Assembly (NCBI GenBank): GCA_934271725.1
Contig: CAKQSC010000077.1
Coordinates: 1 to 5,211, forward strand
Direction: 5' to 3'
Source: an uncultured Clostridia bacterium
GTDB taxonomy: Bacteria > Bacillota > Clostridia > Christensenellales > Borkfalkiaceae
Length of the DNA: 5,211 nucleotides
Below the pieces are notes generated by a model. It did no database searches. It saw only the letters and a program-made list of their open reading frames with translations, and had not been told where the DNA came from. Positions within the stretch are counted from its first letter, which is position 1. The number at the start of each line of letters is the position of its first letter. A program made the position numbers and the translations under genes. This document shows, piece by piece, positions 1 to 5,211 of this stretch.

Positions 1-127
1 ATTCGGGATCGTCTTCTTTTAAAGAGTCGAATCTTGCGCAGAGTTCGTTGAGGGTTACGCTACCCTTTTTCTTATAATCGATGATTAAATCGGCTACTAT
101 TCCGTTTAATTGTTCTTCCTGTAACAT
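1..127 (-). CDS. rpoD: RNA polymerase principal sigma factor (sigma-70/SigA), N-terminal fragment
   Basis: Only the first 42 codons are in the window; the gene runs off the left edge. The visible peptide starts MLQEEQLNGIVADLI and contains KKKGSVTLNELCARFDSL. This resembles sigma-70 region 1.1 (compare the KKRGVLTYEEIAERMSSF stretch of Bacillus SigA), the autoinhibitory N-terminal domain of primary sigma factors. DNA-binding regions 2 to 4 lie outside, so the call rests on this short match plus position directly after dnaG, the standard place for rpoD. The ATG is preceded by a good Shine-Dalgarno sequence (TAGGAG, 7 nt away), and no other in-frame ATG lies in the 52-base gap behind it. The protein's role is to direct RNA polymerase to housekeeping promoters. 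The family assignment is probable rather than proven from so little sequence. Confidence 0.8.
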   Translation of the reverse strand, partial: MLQEEQLNGIVADLIIDYKKKGSVTLNELCARFDSLKEDDPE

Positions 128-134
128 ATTTTTT

Positions 135-140
135 CTCCTA
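135..140 (-). promoter_or_regulatory. Shine-Dalgarno site of rpoD
   Basis: On the minus strand this reads TAGGAG, followed by AAAAAAT (7 nt) and the ATG at 127. It is one of the two clearest ribosome binding sites in the window (with that of dgt). It fixes the rpoD start and shows that rpoD translation does not depend on coupling to dnaG. Confidence 0.75.
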
Positions 141-153
141 TACGTTATACTTG

Positions 154-170
154 ATTGCCGATCCGACAAT
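154..170. other. Short inverted repeat in the dnaG-rpoD gap
   Basis: In the minus-strand transcript the 17 bases can fold as AUUGUCG-GAU-CGGCAAU, a 7-bp stem with one U-G wobble and a 3-nt loop. It starts 10 bases after the dnaG stop and ends 27 bases before the rpoD ATG. No U-tract follows it in the direction of the genes, so it does not look like an intrinsic terminator for the operon. On the plus strand it is followed by seven T residues (170-176), but there the stem has a C-A mismatch, so it would at best be a weak terminator of antisense transcription. It could be a pause or RNA-processing element, or chance. Confidence 0.35.
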
Positions 171-179
171 TTTTTTACG

Positions 180-1958
180 TCATATTCTGCCGAGTTCGGC
201 AATTTTATCCATAAGCATTCTTTTTATGTCGGAACGCTTTGCCGTTTCGTCCTCATGCGATAAAAGTTCCGTGAGAGACGCAATTTCCTTTTCCATTTTG
301 CACCTTTTAAGCGTAGAAACGCAATCTTTAAAATACCTTTCTTCCACCTTTTCTTCACGCTCTTCGAGACCTAGCCCCAAAATAGCGTCCAACTCGTCGA
401 GAGCCTCTTTGCCGTCGAGAATGTCGTACAAAACGTTTACTTTACAAAGTTTTTTCGCTTTCCGTTCGCCGTCTATATATTTTGCGATAGACAAATGCGA
501 CGGTCTGTCGAACTCTATTTCGTTTATGTCGAAATCTCTCGTATAAGGCTTATTGAAAAGCATTGCTTCGAGAATAAATCTTTGCGCCTGCAAGTTTTTT
601 TCGCCCGCTTCTTTTTCGTGCGCCACGATTTCCTTTTCTTCTTTTTTCGGTGCGACTTCTTCGCTGTCCAACTGTTTTCGTAGCGACTCGAAAGTTATTC
701 CGGATTCTTCGCTTAAAGTTTTAAGCAATTCTTCCTGTTCTATTTTGTTAGGGCTCGTCCTTATAACGTCAACCGCGTCTTTCAAATATTTTCGGCGTTC
801 CTCCGTTTTGGTTATATCGTAAGAACGTTTAAGCGCGTCTAGTTTAAAGTCGATAAGCGGTTTTGCGTCGTCAAGACATTTCCGATACGCCTCTTTTCCG
901 CGCATTTTTATAATTTCGTCGGGATCGAGCCCGTCCGGCAAATCGACGACTCTTACGGAAAGCCCCTCGTCGGAAAGTATTTCAAGCCCCCTTATAGTTG
1001 CTTTCTGCCCCGCCGAATCGCCGTCGTAACAGATAACGACTTTATCCGTATATCTTTTTAAAAGTCTTGCCTGTTCTTTCGTCAAAGAAGTTCCCATGCT
1101 CGCAACCACGTTTTCAAACCCGTTTGCCACGAGCGCTATGGTGTCCATATATCCCTCTACCATAATAACTTCCGAAAACCCTTTTTCGTTTTTGAGTTTC
1201 TTTAAGTTATTTATGTTGAAAAGCGTTTTGTTTTTTATGAAAACGGACGTTTCCGCCGTGTTTTTGTATTTTGCGAAATCCGGCTTTTTTTCAAGAACCC
1301 TTCCTCCGAACGCTATAACCTGACCGTAAGCGTTTATTATGGGAACGATAAGCCTGCCCGCCTCGAAATCGTAAAACCTGCCGTTTTTTCTACCGCACAC
1401 GCCCGCTTCGAGAATATCTTCTTCTTTGTGTTTTTTCTTGAACAACGCTCTCGGCAAATCTTCATAGTTAAGCGACGCGCCCAAACCGAATTTTTTTATT
1501 ATATCTTTGTCGAACCCCCTCGAATAAATATATTCGAGATATTTCGCGCCTGCTTCCGTAGAAAGATTCTGATAGTAAAATCTTGCGGTATCAGTAAGCA
1601 CGGCAAGTATTCTTTCCTTCTTCTCTTTTGCTTCCTTAATTTTCTCGCTGTCGTAATCAAACGTTTTAAGCGGTATCCCCGCGCGATCTGCCAAAATCCT
1701 TACCGCTTCGGGATAATCTACGGATTCAAACTCCATTATAAACGTTATTACGTCCCCGCTTTTACCGCAACCGAAACAGTGATAAAACTGTTCTTCTCTG
1801 TTTATGCAGAAAGAAGGCGTTTTTTCGTGGTGAAAAGGGCATCTTGCCCAGTAATTCCGCCCTTTCTGTTCAAGCGGTATGTATTTGGATATAACGTCGA
1901 CTATATCGTTTTTTGCTTTGAGTTCGCTTAAAAACTCCTGATCGTATCCTTTTGCCAT
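180..1958 (-). CDS. dnaG: DNA primase DnaG
   Basis: Synthesises the short RNA primers for lagging-strand and origin DNA synthesis at the replication fork, working with the DnaB-type helicase. The 592-residue length is normal for the family. The N-terminal CHC2 zinc finger has ligands C40, H43, C61 and C64 within a CPFHHEKTPSF...FYHCFGCG pattern. The RNA-polymerase/primase core follows (about 120-255), with GRLIVPI, IAFGGRVL and KYKNTAETSVF. The Toprim domain carries the metal-binding motifs EGYMD (268-272) and DGDSAG (312-317). The remaining part, especially after residue 430, is the poorly conserved helicase-binding region, expected to be helical. I chose the ATG at 1958, not the in-frame TTG at 1970, because MAKGYDQEFLSEL matches the usual primase N-terminus and GGGGA sits 5 nt upstream. 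The start shares one base with the dgt stop (TAATG), so translation is probably coupled to dgt. All catalytic motifs are intact. Confidence 0.97.
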   Translation of the reverse strand: MAKGYDQEFLSELKAKNDIVDVISKYIPLEQKGRNYWARCPFHHEKTPSFCINREEQFYHCFGCGKSGDVITFIMEFESVDYPEAVRILADRAGIPLKTFDYDSEKIKEAKEKKERILAVLTDTARFYYQNLSTEAGAKYLEYIYSRGFDKDIIKKFGLGASLNYEDLPRALFKKKHKEEDILEAGVCGRKNGRFYDFEAGRLIVPIINAYGQVIAFGGRVLEKKPDFAKYKNTAETSVFIKNKTLFNINNLKKLKNEKGFSEVIMVEGYMDTIALVANGFENVVASMGTSLTKEQARLLKRYTDKVVICYDGDSAGQKATIRGLEILSDEGLSVRVVDLPDGLDPDEIIKMRGKEAYRKCLDDAKPLIDFKLDALKRSYDITKTEERRKYLKDAVDVIRTSPNKIEQEELLKTLSEESGITFESLRKQLDSEEVAPKKEEKEIVAHEKEAGEKNLQAQRFILEAMLFNKPYTRDFDINEIEFDRPSHLSIAKYIDGERKAKKLCKVNVLYDILDGKEALDELDAILGLGLEEREEKVEERYFKDCVSTLKRCKMEKEIASLTELLSHEDETAKRSDIKRMLMDKIAELGRI

Positions 1959-2956
1959 TAAAGTCCCCAACTTTTAGGTATAAACAGCGACTCGTACACA
2001 TAAGTTGCGTATCTGTCGCTCATGCCCGAAATGTAATCGCAAATAACTCTGTCGAGAGTATATTTTTCCAACGATTTTTTATAAACCTCGGGCAGTTCGT
2101 CTTTGTTCTTCCTATAAAACTCGAACATACTCGTAAGCATTCTGTCCGCCTTGACTTCTTCTTTCTGAGCAAGGCTGTTCTGATATACGTTAGCGAACAT
2201 AAAATCACGCAATTCTTTGGTCGCAGTAAACATATCTTCGCTCATTTTTATGTGAGGCTTGTCCTTACTGTTGTCGTAAATGGAGATTATCATATTGTTT
2301 ATTCTGTCGCGGGAGTTTACACCGAGAGTTTTCACAGCCTTTTCGGGCAAATCTTTTTCTCGGATAAGACCTGCGTTTACGGCGTCTTCTATATCGTGAT
2401 TTATATACGCTATCCAGTCGGCTATGGAAACGATTTCTCCCTCTATCGTAGCCGACGGCATTTTTATTTTATGATTAAGTATTCCGTCCCTCACTTCAAA
2501 CGTGAGATTAAGACCTTTCCCGTCCTTTTCGAGAACGTCAACGACTCTTAAACTTTGTTCGTTGTGTCTGAACCCTTCGGGACAAAACTTATCGAGAATC
2601 TTTTCGCCCGTGTGTCCGAAAGGCGTATGTCCCAAATCGTGTCCCAAAGCAATCGCTTCCGCAAGATTTTCGTTTAAATCGAGCGAACAGGCAATACTTC
2701 TCGCTATCTGCGAAACGGTCAGAGTATGCGTAAGACGTGTTCTGTAATTATCTCCCTCGGGAGAAAAAAACACCTGCGTTTTGTTTTTCAACTGTCTGAA
2801 CGCTTTCGAGTGTATTATTCTGTCCCTATCCCGCTGAAAATCCGTACGGAGAGGACATTCCTCTTCGTAAACGGGCCTTCCTTTGCTGTTTTTGGATTTA
2901 GTTGCGTACACGGAAAAAAACCGTTCTTCCATTTCGTATATAGTTTGTTTGGACAT
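1958..2956 (-). CDS. dgt: dGTPase-like deoxynucleoside triphosphate triphosphohydrolase (HD superfamily)
   Basis: Predicted to cleave dNTPs (dGTP in the best-studied members) into deoxynucleoside and triphosphate, affecting the dNTP pool in the cytoplasm. It has 332 residues, matching the shorter 'dGTPase-like' branch found in Bacillota. The N-terminus carries FRQLKNKTQVF (53-63), followed by TRLTHTLTVSQIARSIA with H77. The HD pair is H106-D107 in GHDLGHTPFGH (105-115), the later motif is FRHNEQS (129-135), and the last metal ligand is D188 in AYINHDIEDA. Together these give the H...HD...D metal site. Residue 181 before IAYINHDIEDA is Trp, where I recall Arg in many relatives. The frame stays open upstream to 3094, but that part lies inside nnr and reads as a basic, non-conserved tail. 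The ATG at 2956 has GGAG 7 nt upstream and gives a standard N-terminus. Exact substrate specificity cannot be read from sequence. Confidence 0.93.
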   Translation of the reverse strand: MSKQTIYEMEERFFSVYATKSKNSKGRPVYEEECPLRTDFQRDRDRIIHSKAFRQLKNKTQVFFSPEGDNYRTRLTHTLTVSQIARSIACSLDLNENLAEAIALGHDLGHTPFGHTGEKILDKFCPEGFRHNEQSLRVVDVLEKDGKGLNLTFEVRDGILNHKIKMPSATIEGEIVSIADWIAYINHDIEDAVNAGLIREKDLPEKAVKTLGVNSRDRINNMIISIYDNSKDKPHIKMSEDMFTATKELRDFMFANVYQNSLAQKEEVKADRMLTSMFEFYRKNKDELPEVYKKSLEKYTLDRVICDYISGMSDRYATYVYESLFIPKSWGL

Positions 2957-2963
2957 TTTATCT

Positions 2964-2967
2964 CTCC
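2964..2967 (-). promoter_or_regulatory. Shine-Dalgarno site of dgt
   Basis: On the minus strand this reads GGAG within CGGAGAGATAAA, 7 nt before the ATG at 2956. It lies in the 28-base gap after nnr and decides the dgt start against the longer in-frame reading that begins inside nnr. Confidence 0.7.
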
Positions 2968-2984
2968 GTTGCTTTCGTCTCTTT

Positions 2985-4451
2985 CTACGAAAAATAATCG
3001 CTTTTCCCTTTATTTTTTTCGCATTTTTTAAAAAAATCCGAAAAAGCGGAAATAACCTCGCCGGGCATAAGCGTCGTTTTGCTTCCGCGCTCAACCGCGA
3101 TATCCGCCGAACGACCGAAAATATACGCTCCGCAAACTCCCGCGTCGAACAGACTCATTCTTGCGGACAAGCCCGAAACAAGCCCCGACAAAACGTCGCC
3201 CGAACCCGCTTTTGCAAGCCCGCTGTTTCCCGTTACGTTAAGAACGACCGATTCCCCGTCCGTTATAACCATCGTATTGCTTTTTAAAAGAATAACGACG
3301 CCGTATTCTTTGGCGAACAACTTTGCAAGCCCTATCGGATCGTCGGTAACCTCTTCAACGCTTTTTCCCGAAAGTCTTGAAAACTCTTTCACGTGCGGAG
3401 TTAAAATAACTTCGCATTTCTTGTTTTTCAATATTTCTTTGCCGTATTGTACCAAAACGTTTATTCCGTCCGCGTCGATAACAACTTTTTTAACGGAGTT
3501 TTCGAGAATATATTTTAAGTTTTCGTAAACACCCTCGCTTATACCGATTCCGTTGCCATAGCAAATAACGTCCGCAAAATCCAATGCCTTGTCCATCGCC
3601 TCGTAATCGGTTATAAAATTGCTTCCGTCGTCCTTGCCCGTAAAAGTAACCGCTTCCGGTACCCTTGCAGAATATACGGGATACAAACTTTCCGGCACGA
3701 GAATCGCCGTATAACCCGCACCGCTCTTTATTGACGACAGCGAATTATAAGTCAAAAGACTTCCGCCTACATAAGGTTTGCTTCCGCCGACGGTTATAAC
3801 TTTGCCGTAACTGCCTTTATTGCTGTTTTCACGACGAACGGGTATCTTTTCTATTATATCTTTTTCGTCGTAAATATTAAAAAAATCACCGCGAACGCTT
3901 ATACCGACGTCTTTTACGACTATTTCGCCCGTATAATCTTTGCCGTCGTTTAAAAAGTAGCCCGTTTTGAGTTCGCCTATCGCAACGGTTAAATCCGCAA
4001 CGAAACACACGCCCGTAACTTTTCCGTTGTCGGCGTTAAGTCCGCCGGGAATATCTACCGCTATCTTATACGCCCGTTTCGCGTTTGCACGCTCTATAAC
4101 GGTTTTATATTCGCCTTTCGGTTCTCCTTTAATTCCCGTTCCTAAAAGGCACTCGACAATCACGTCGTACTCGCCCTCGATATCATTTGTTAAAGGCTGA
4201 AAAATACTGTATTTTTCTATATTTTCGTAACCTTTATTTTTCAAGGCGTCGGCGCATACTGTTCCGTCTTTACCGTTGTTGCCTTTGCCCGTTAAAAACA
4301 ATATTCTCGCGGATTTATCGAACCGTTTCGCAATTTCGTCCGCAACGCTTTCGCCGGCGCGACGTATCAATTCTTCTTCGCTTACGCCCAAAACGTCTAT
4401 CGTATATCTATCCGCTTCGCGCATGCTTTTTCCGCTTACCACTCGTCGCAT
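2985..4451 (-). CDS. nnr: Bifunctional NAD(P)H-hydrate repair enzyme (epimerase + ADP-dependent dehydratase)
   Basis: Repairs NAD(P)H damaged by hydration (NADHX/NADPHX). The N-terminal YjeF_N-type domain interconverts R and S epimers, and the C-terminal ribokinase-like domain dehydrates the S form using ADP. Epimerase half (about 1-205): GKGNNGKDG (55-63), ECLLGTG (100-106), and VDIPGGLNADNG (132-143) with the conserved Asp133. Dehydratase half (about 205-475): NKGSYGKVITVGGS (211-224), SGAGY (243-247), DADGIN (326-331), LTPHVKEFSRL (350-360), and TGNSGLAKAGSGDVLSG (407-423) with catalytic-type D419. The 488-residue length suits the fused form. Several motif positions differ from the common pattern: GNNGGDG is GNNGKDG, DIPSG is DIPGG, GPG.G is GNGIG, and the usual Lys-Gly is Lys-Ser at 390-391. 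The start at 4451 gives the normal MRRVVSGKSMREADRYTID opening and overlaps recX by 16 bases, with AGGTG 4 nt upstream. Confidence 0.94.
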   Translation of the reverse strand: MRRVVSGKSMREADRYTIDVLGVSEEELIRRAGESVADEIAKRFDKSARILFLTGKGNNGKDGTVCADALKNKGYENIEKYSIFQPLTNDIEGEYDVIVECLLGTGIKGEPKGEYKTVIERANAKRAYKIAVDIPGGLNADNGKVTGVCFVADLTVAIGELKTGYFLNDGKDYTGEIVVKDVGISVRGDFFNIYDEKDIIEKIPVRRENSNKGSYGKVITVGGSKPYVGGSLLTYNSLSSIKSGAGYTAILVPESLYPVYSARVPEAVTFTGKDDGSNFITDYEAMDKALDFADVICYGNGIGISEGVYENLKYILENSVKKVVIDADGINVLVQYGKEILKNKKCEVILTPHVKEFSRLSGKSVEEVTDDPIGLAKLFAKEYGVVILLKSNTMVITDGESVVLNVTGNSGLAKAGSGDVLSGLVSGLSARMSLFDAGVCGAYIFGRSADIAVERGSKTTLMPGEVISAFSDFFKKCEKNKGKSDYFS

Positions 4452-5050
4452 TCTTCACCTTTTACGGCTTCTTTTGCCGTTTCGTAAGAAAAACCTTTGC
4501 TTAAAAGGTACTTATACGCTTTCTGAACGTTTTTAAAATCCCTTACCTTGCCTTTAAGGTATTTATCCGCTACTTTTTTCGCGCTATCGCTTTCGTCAAG
4601 ATAGTTTTCGGCTTCCGCTTTTATCTTATCTTCTCTTATACCCTTTGCTTTAAGTTCCATAGTTATAAGTCTCACGCCTTTCGTCTTTGAATATTTTCCG
4701 AAATACGCTTTGACGTAATTAGCGTCGTCAAGATAACCGTAGTCAACCAACTTTTCAACGCAATATGCGGAGACGGGTTCCGTGTAACCCTTTTTTATAA
4801 GATAATCGTAAACCCCTTTTTCCGTCTTGACGGAAGAAGAAATAAAACCCATTGCCTTGTCCAAAGCAACGGATTTTTCGCTTTCCAACTGCATAACGGC
4901 AAGGTCGCTCGACGTAATCTCGCAACCTGCTTTCAGTCTGTTTTTTACGACGGTTTCGAGTTGCATTCCGCAACAAAACTTGCCGTCGATAAAAATATTC
5001 ACCCGCCCATTGTCCTTGATTTGCGGAGTTATAGCCGTTATCAAACTCAT
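4436..5050 (-). CDS. recX: RecX family regulatory protein
   Basis: RecX proteins bind RecA and its filaments and modulate (usually restrain) recombinase activity. The 204 residues show the family layout. An N-terminal strand-rich extension (about 1-55, with RVNIFIDGKFCCGMQLETVVKNRL split over 16-39) is typical of Gram-positive members. It is followed by three-helix repeats. Diagnostic stretches are FISSSVKTEKGVYDYLIKKGY (69-89), LVDYGYLDDANYVKAYF (101-117) and GVRLITMELKAKGI (125-138). The tail is charged and lysine-rich. The start codon overlaps the ilvE stop as ATGA. Only a weak GGA lies about 10 nt upstream, so translation probably depends on coupling to ilvE. The 3' end overlaps nnr by 16 bases. 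recA is not in the window, so the link to it is known only from the family. Confidence 0.9.
   Translation of the reverse strand: MSLITAITPQIKDNGRVNIFIDGKFCCGMQLETVVKNRLKAGCEITSSDLAVMQLESEKSVALDKAMGFISSSVKTEKGVYDYLIKKGYTEPVSAYCVEKLVDYGYLDDANYVKAYFGKYSKTKGVRLITMELKAKGIREDKIKAEAENYLDESDSAKKVADKYLKGKVRDFKNVQKAYKYLLSKGFSYETAKEAVKGEECDEW
4456..4461 (-). promoter_or_regulatory. Shine-Dalgarno site of nnr, inside recX
   Basis: The minus strand reads AAGGTG, then AAGA, then the ATG at 4451. The site lies within the last codons of recX, so nnr is probably initiated by ribosomes finishing recX or loading next to them. Confidence 0.6.
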
Positions 5051-5211
5051 ATTTTCATCGTCCAGTGATAGGAGTCGGGCAATCTGCCGAACTGAACGCC
5101 CGTGATATAATCGTATATCATTTTGGTAACGTCCCCTATCTTGCCGTCGCCGACGACGTAATTTTTATTGCCCGTTCCCAACGTTCCTACGGGTTTTACC
5201 ACGCCCGCGCC
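5047..5211 (-). CDS. ilvE: Branched-chain-amino-acid aminotransferase, C-terminal fragment
   Basis: This is the last 54 codons of a gene that enters from the right edge; it is in frame from the first base and ends in TGA. The peptide has GAGVVKPVG near its start and closes with MIYDYITGVQFGRLPDSYHW plus TMKI. This matches the end of class IV PLP-dependent branched-chain aminotransferases, where a Pro-Val-Gly segment is followed by a 'G-ID/GE-T-KLYD-LTGIQ-G...GW' ending. The enzyme transfers the amino group between glutamate and the keto acids of leucine, isoleucine and valine. The PLP lysine and most of the active site lie outside the window, so the call rests on this tail only. A related class IV aminotransferase is possible but less likely given the GVQFG ending. 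The stop overlaps the recX start by four bases. Confidence 0.82.
   Translation of the reverse strand, partial: GAGVVKPVGTLGTGNKNYVVGDGKIGDVTKMIYDYITGVQFGRLPDSYHWTMKI

Noticed and set aside
140..176. A possible internal promoter for rpoD, with TATAAC near 144-149 on the minus strand as a -10 box.
   Set aside because: The only -35-like hexamer (TTGTCG) is about 14 bases away, too close for a normal spacer. The match could be chance in an AT-rich gap.
154..176. An intrinsic terminator between dnaG and rpoD.
   Set aside because: The T-tract lies on the wrong side for transcription of these genes. Read on the plus strand the stem is short, has a mismatch, and no plus-strand gene is present.
1428..1931. 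A 167-codon plus-strand open frame, and several others of 60 to 149 codons along the window.
   Set aside because: All are antisense to well-supported genes, give low-complexity or Ser/Phe-rich translations, and have no matching domain.
1959..1970. A TTG start adding four residues to dnaG.
   Set aside because: The ATG at 1958 has a suitably spaced GGGGA and gives the usual primase N-terminus; the TTG would place the likely ribosome binding site inside the coding region.
1952..2551. A 199-codon open frame on the plus strand beginning at the dgt/dnaG junction.
   Set aside because: It lies fully antisense to dgt, whose protein has complete conserved motifs. The plus-strand translation is rich in Phe, Tyr, Val and His with no recognisable domain, as expected of a shadow frame.
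2991..3040. A run of oligo-T and oligo-A near the 3' end of nnr that could suggest a frameshift site or terminator.
   Set aside because: The nnr frame passes through intact to its stop and encodes a lysine-rich tail. No GC-rich stem is seen next to the tracts.
2957..3094. A 46-residue N-terminal extension of dgt.
   Set aside because: It falls mainly inside the nnr coding region, is a basic tail without conservation I recognise, and the ATG at 2956 has its own ribosome binding site and a normal family N-terminus.

Overview
The window is a gene-dense, single-strand stretch of a bacterial chromosome. All six recognisable genes lie on the minus strand, so transcription runs from the right edge (5211) to the left edge (1). 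In transcription order they are ilvE (3' end only), recX, a fused nnrE-nnrD (nnr), a dGTPase-like HD hydrolase (dgt), dnaG and rpoD (5' end only). Junctions are very tight: a 4-base ATGA overlap, a 16-base overlap, a 28-base gap, a 1-base TAATG overlap and a 52-base gap. No promoter or terminator for this strand stands out inside, so I read the window as the middle of one operon-like unit whose promoter lies beyond the right edge.

The dgt-dnaG-rpoD order is the macromolecular-synthesis arrangement common in Bacillota, especially Clostridia. The RecX has the N-terminal extension seen in Gram-positive homologues, and the sigma factor begins directly with region 1.1. G+C is roughly low-to-mid 40s percent by eye, with many CG-containing codons. 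A member of the Clostridia is the best guess; I cannot name a genus.

Region by region (right to left): 5047-5211 is the C-terminus of branched-chain aminotransferase. 4436-5050 is RecX, a modulator of RecA. 2985-4451 is the bifunctional enzyme that repairs hydrated NAD(P)H. 1958-2956 is a dNTP triphosphohydrolase-like enzyme. 180-1958 is primase. 1-127 is the start of the principal sigma factor. Functionally this joins one amino-acid biosynthesis gene and one metabolite-repair gene to recombination control, dNTP hydrolysis, replication priming and general transcription.

There is no mobile element, CRISPR array, tRNA, rRNA or phage-like gene, and no gene-free stretch longer than 52 bases. I see no novel system. 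The points most worth checking are the altered motif residues in the Nnr protein, the unusual gene company of recX and nnr, and a small inverted repeat between dnaG and rpoD.
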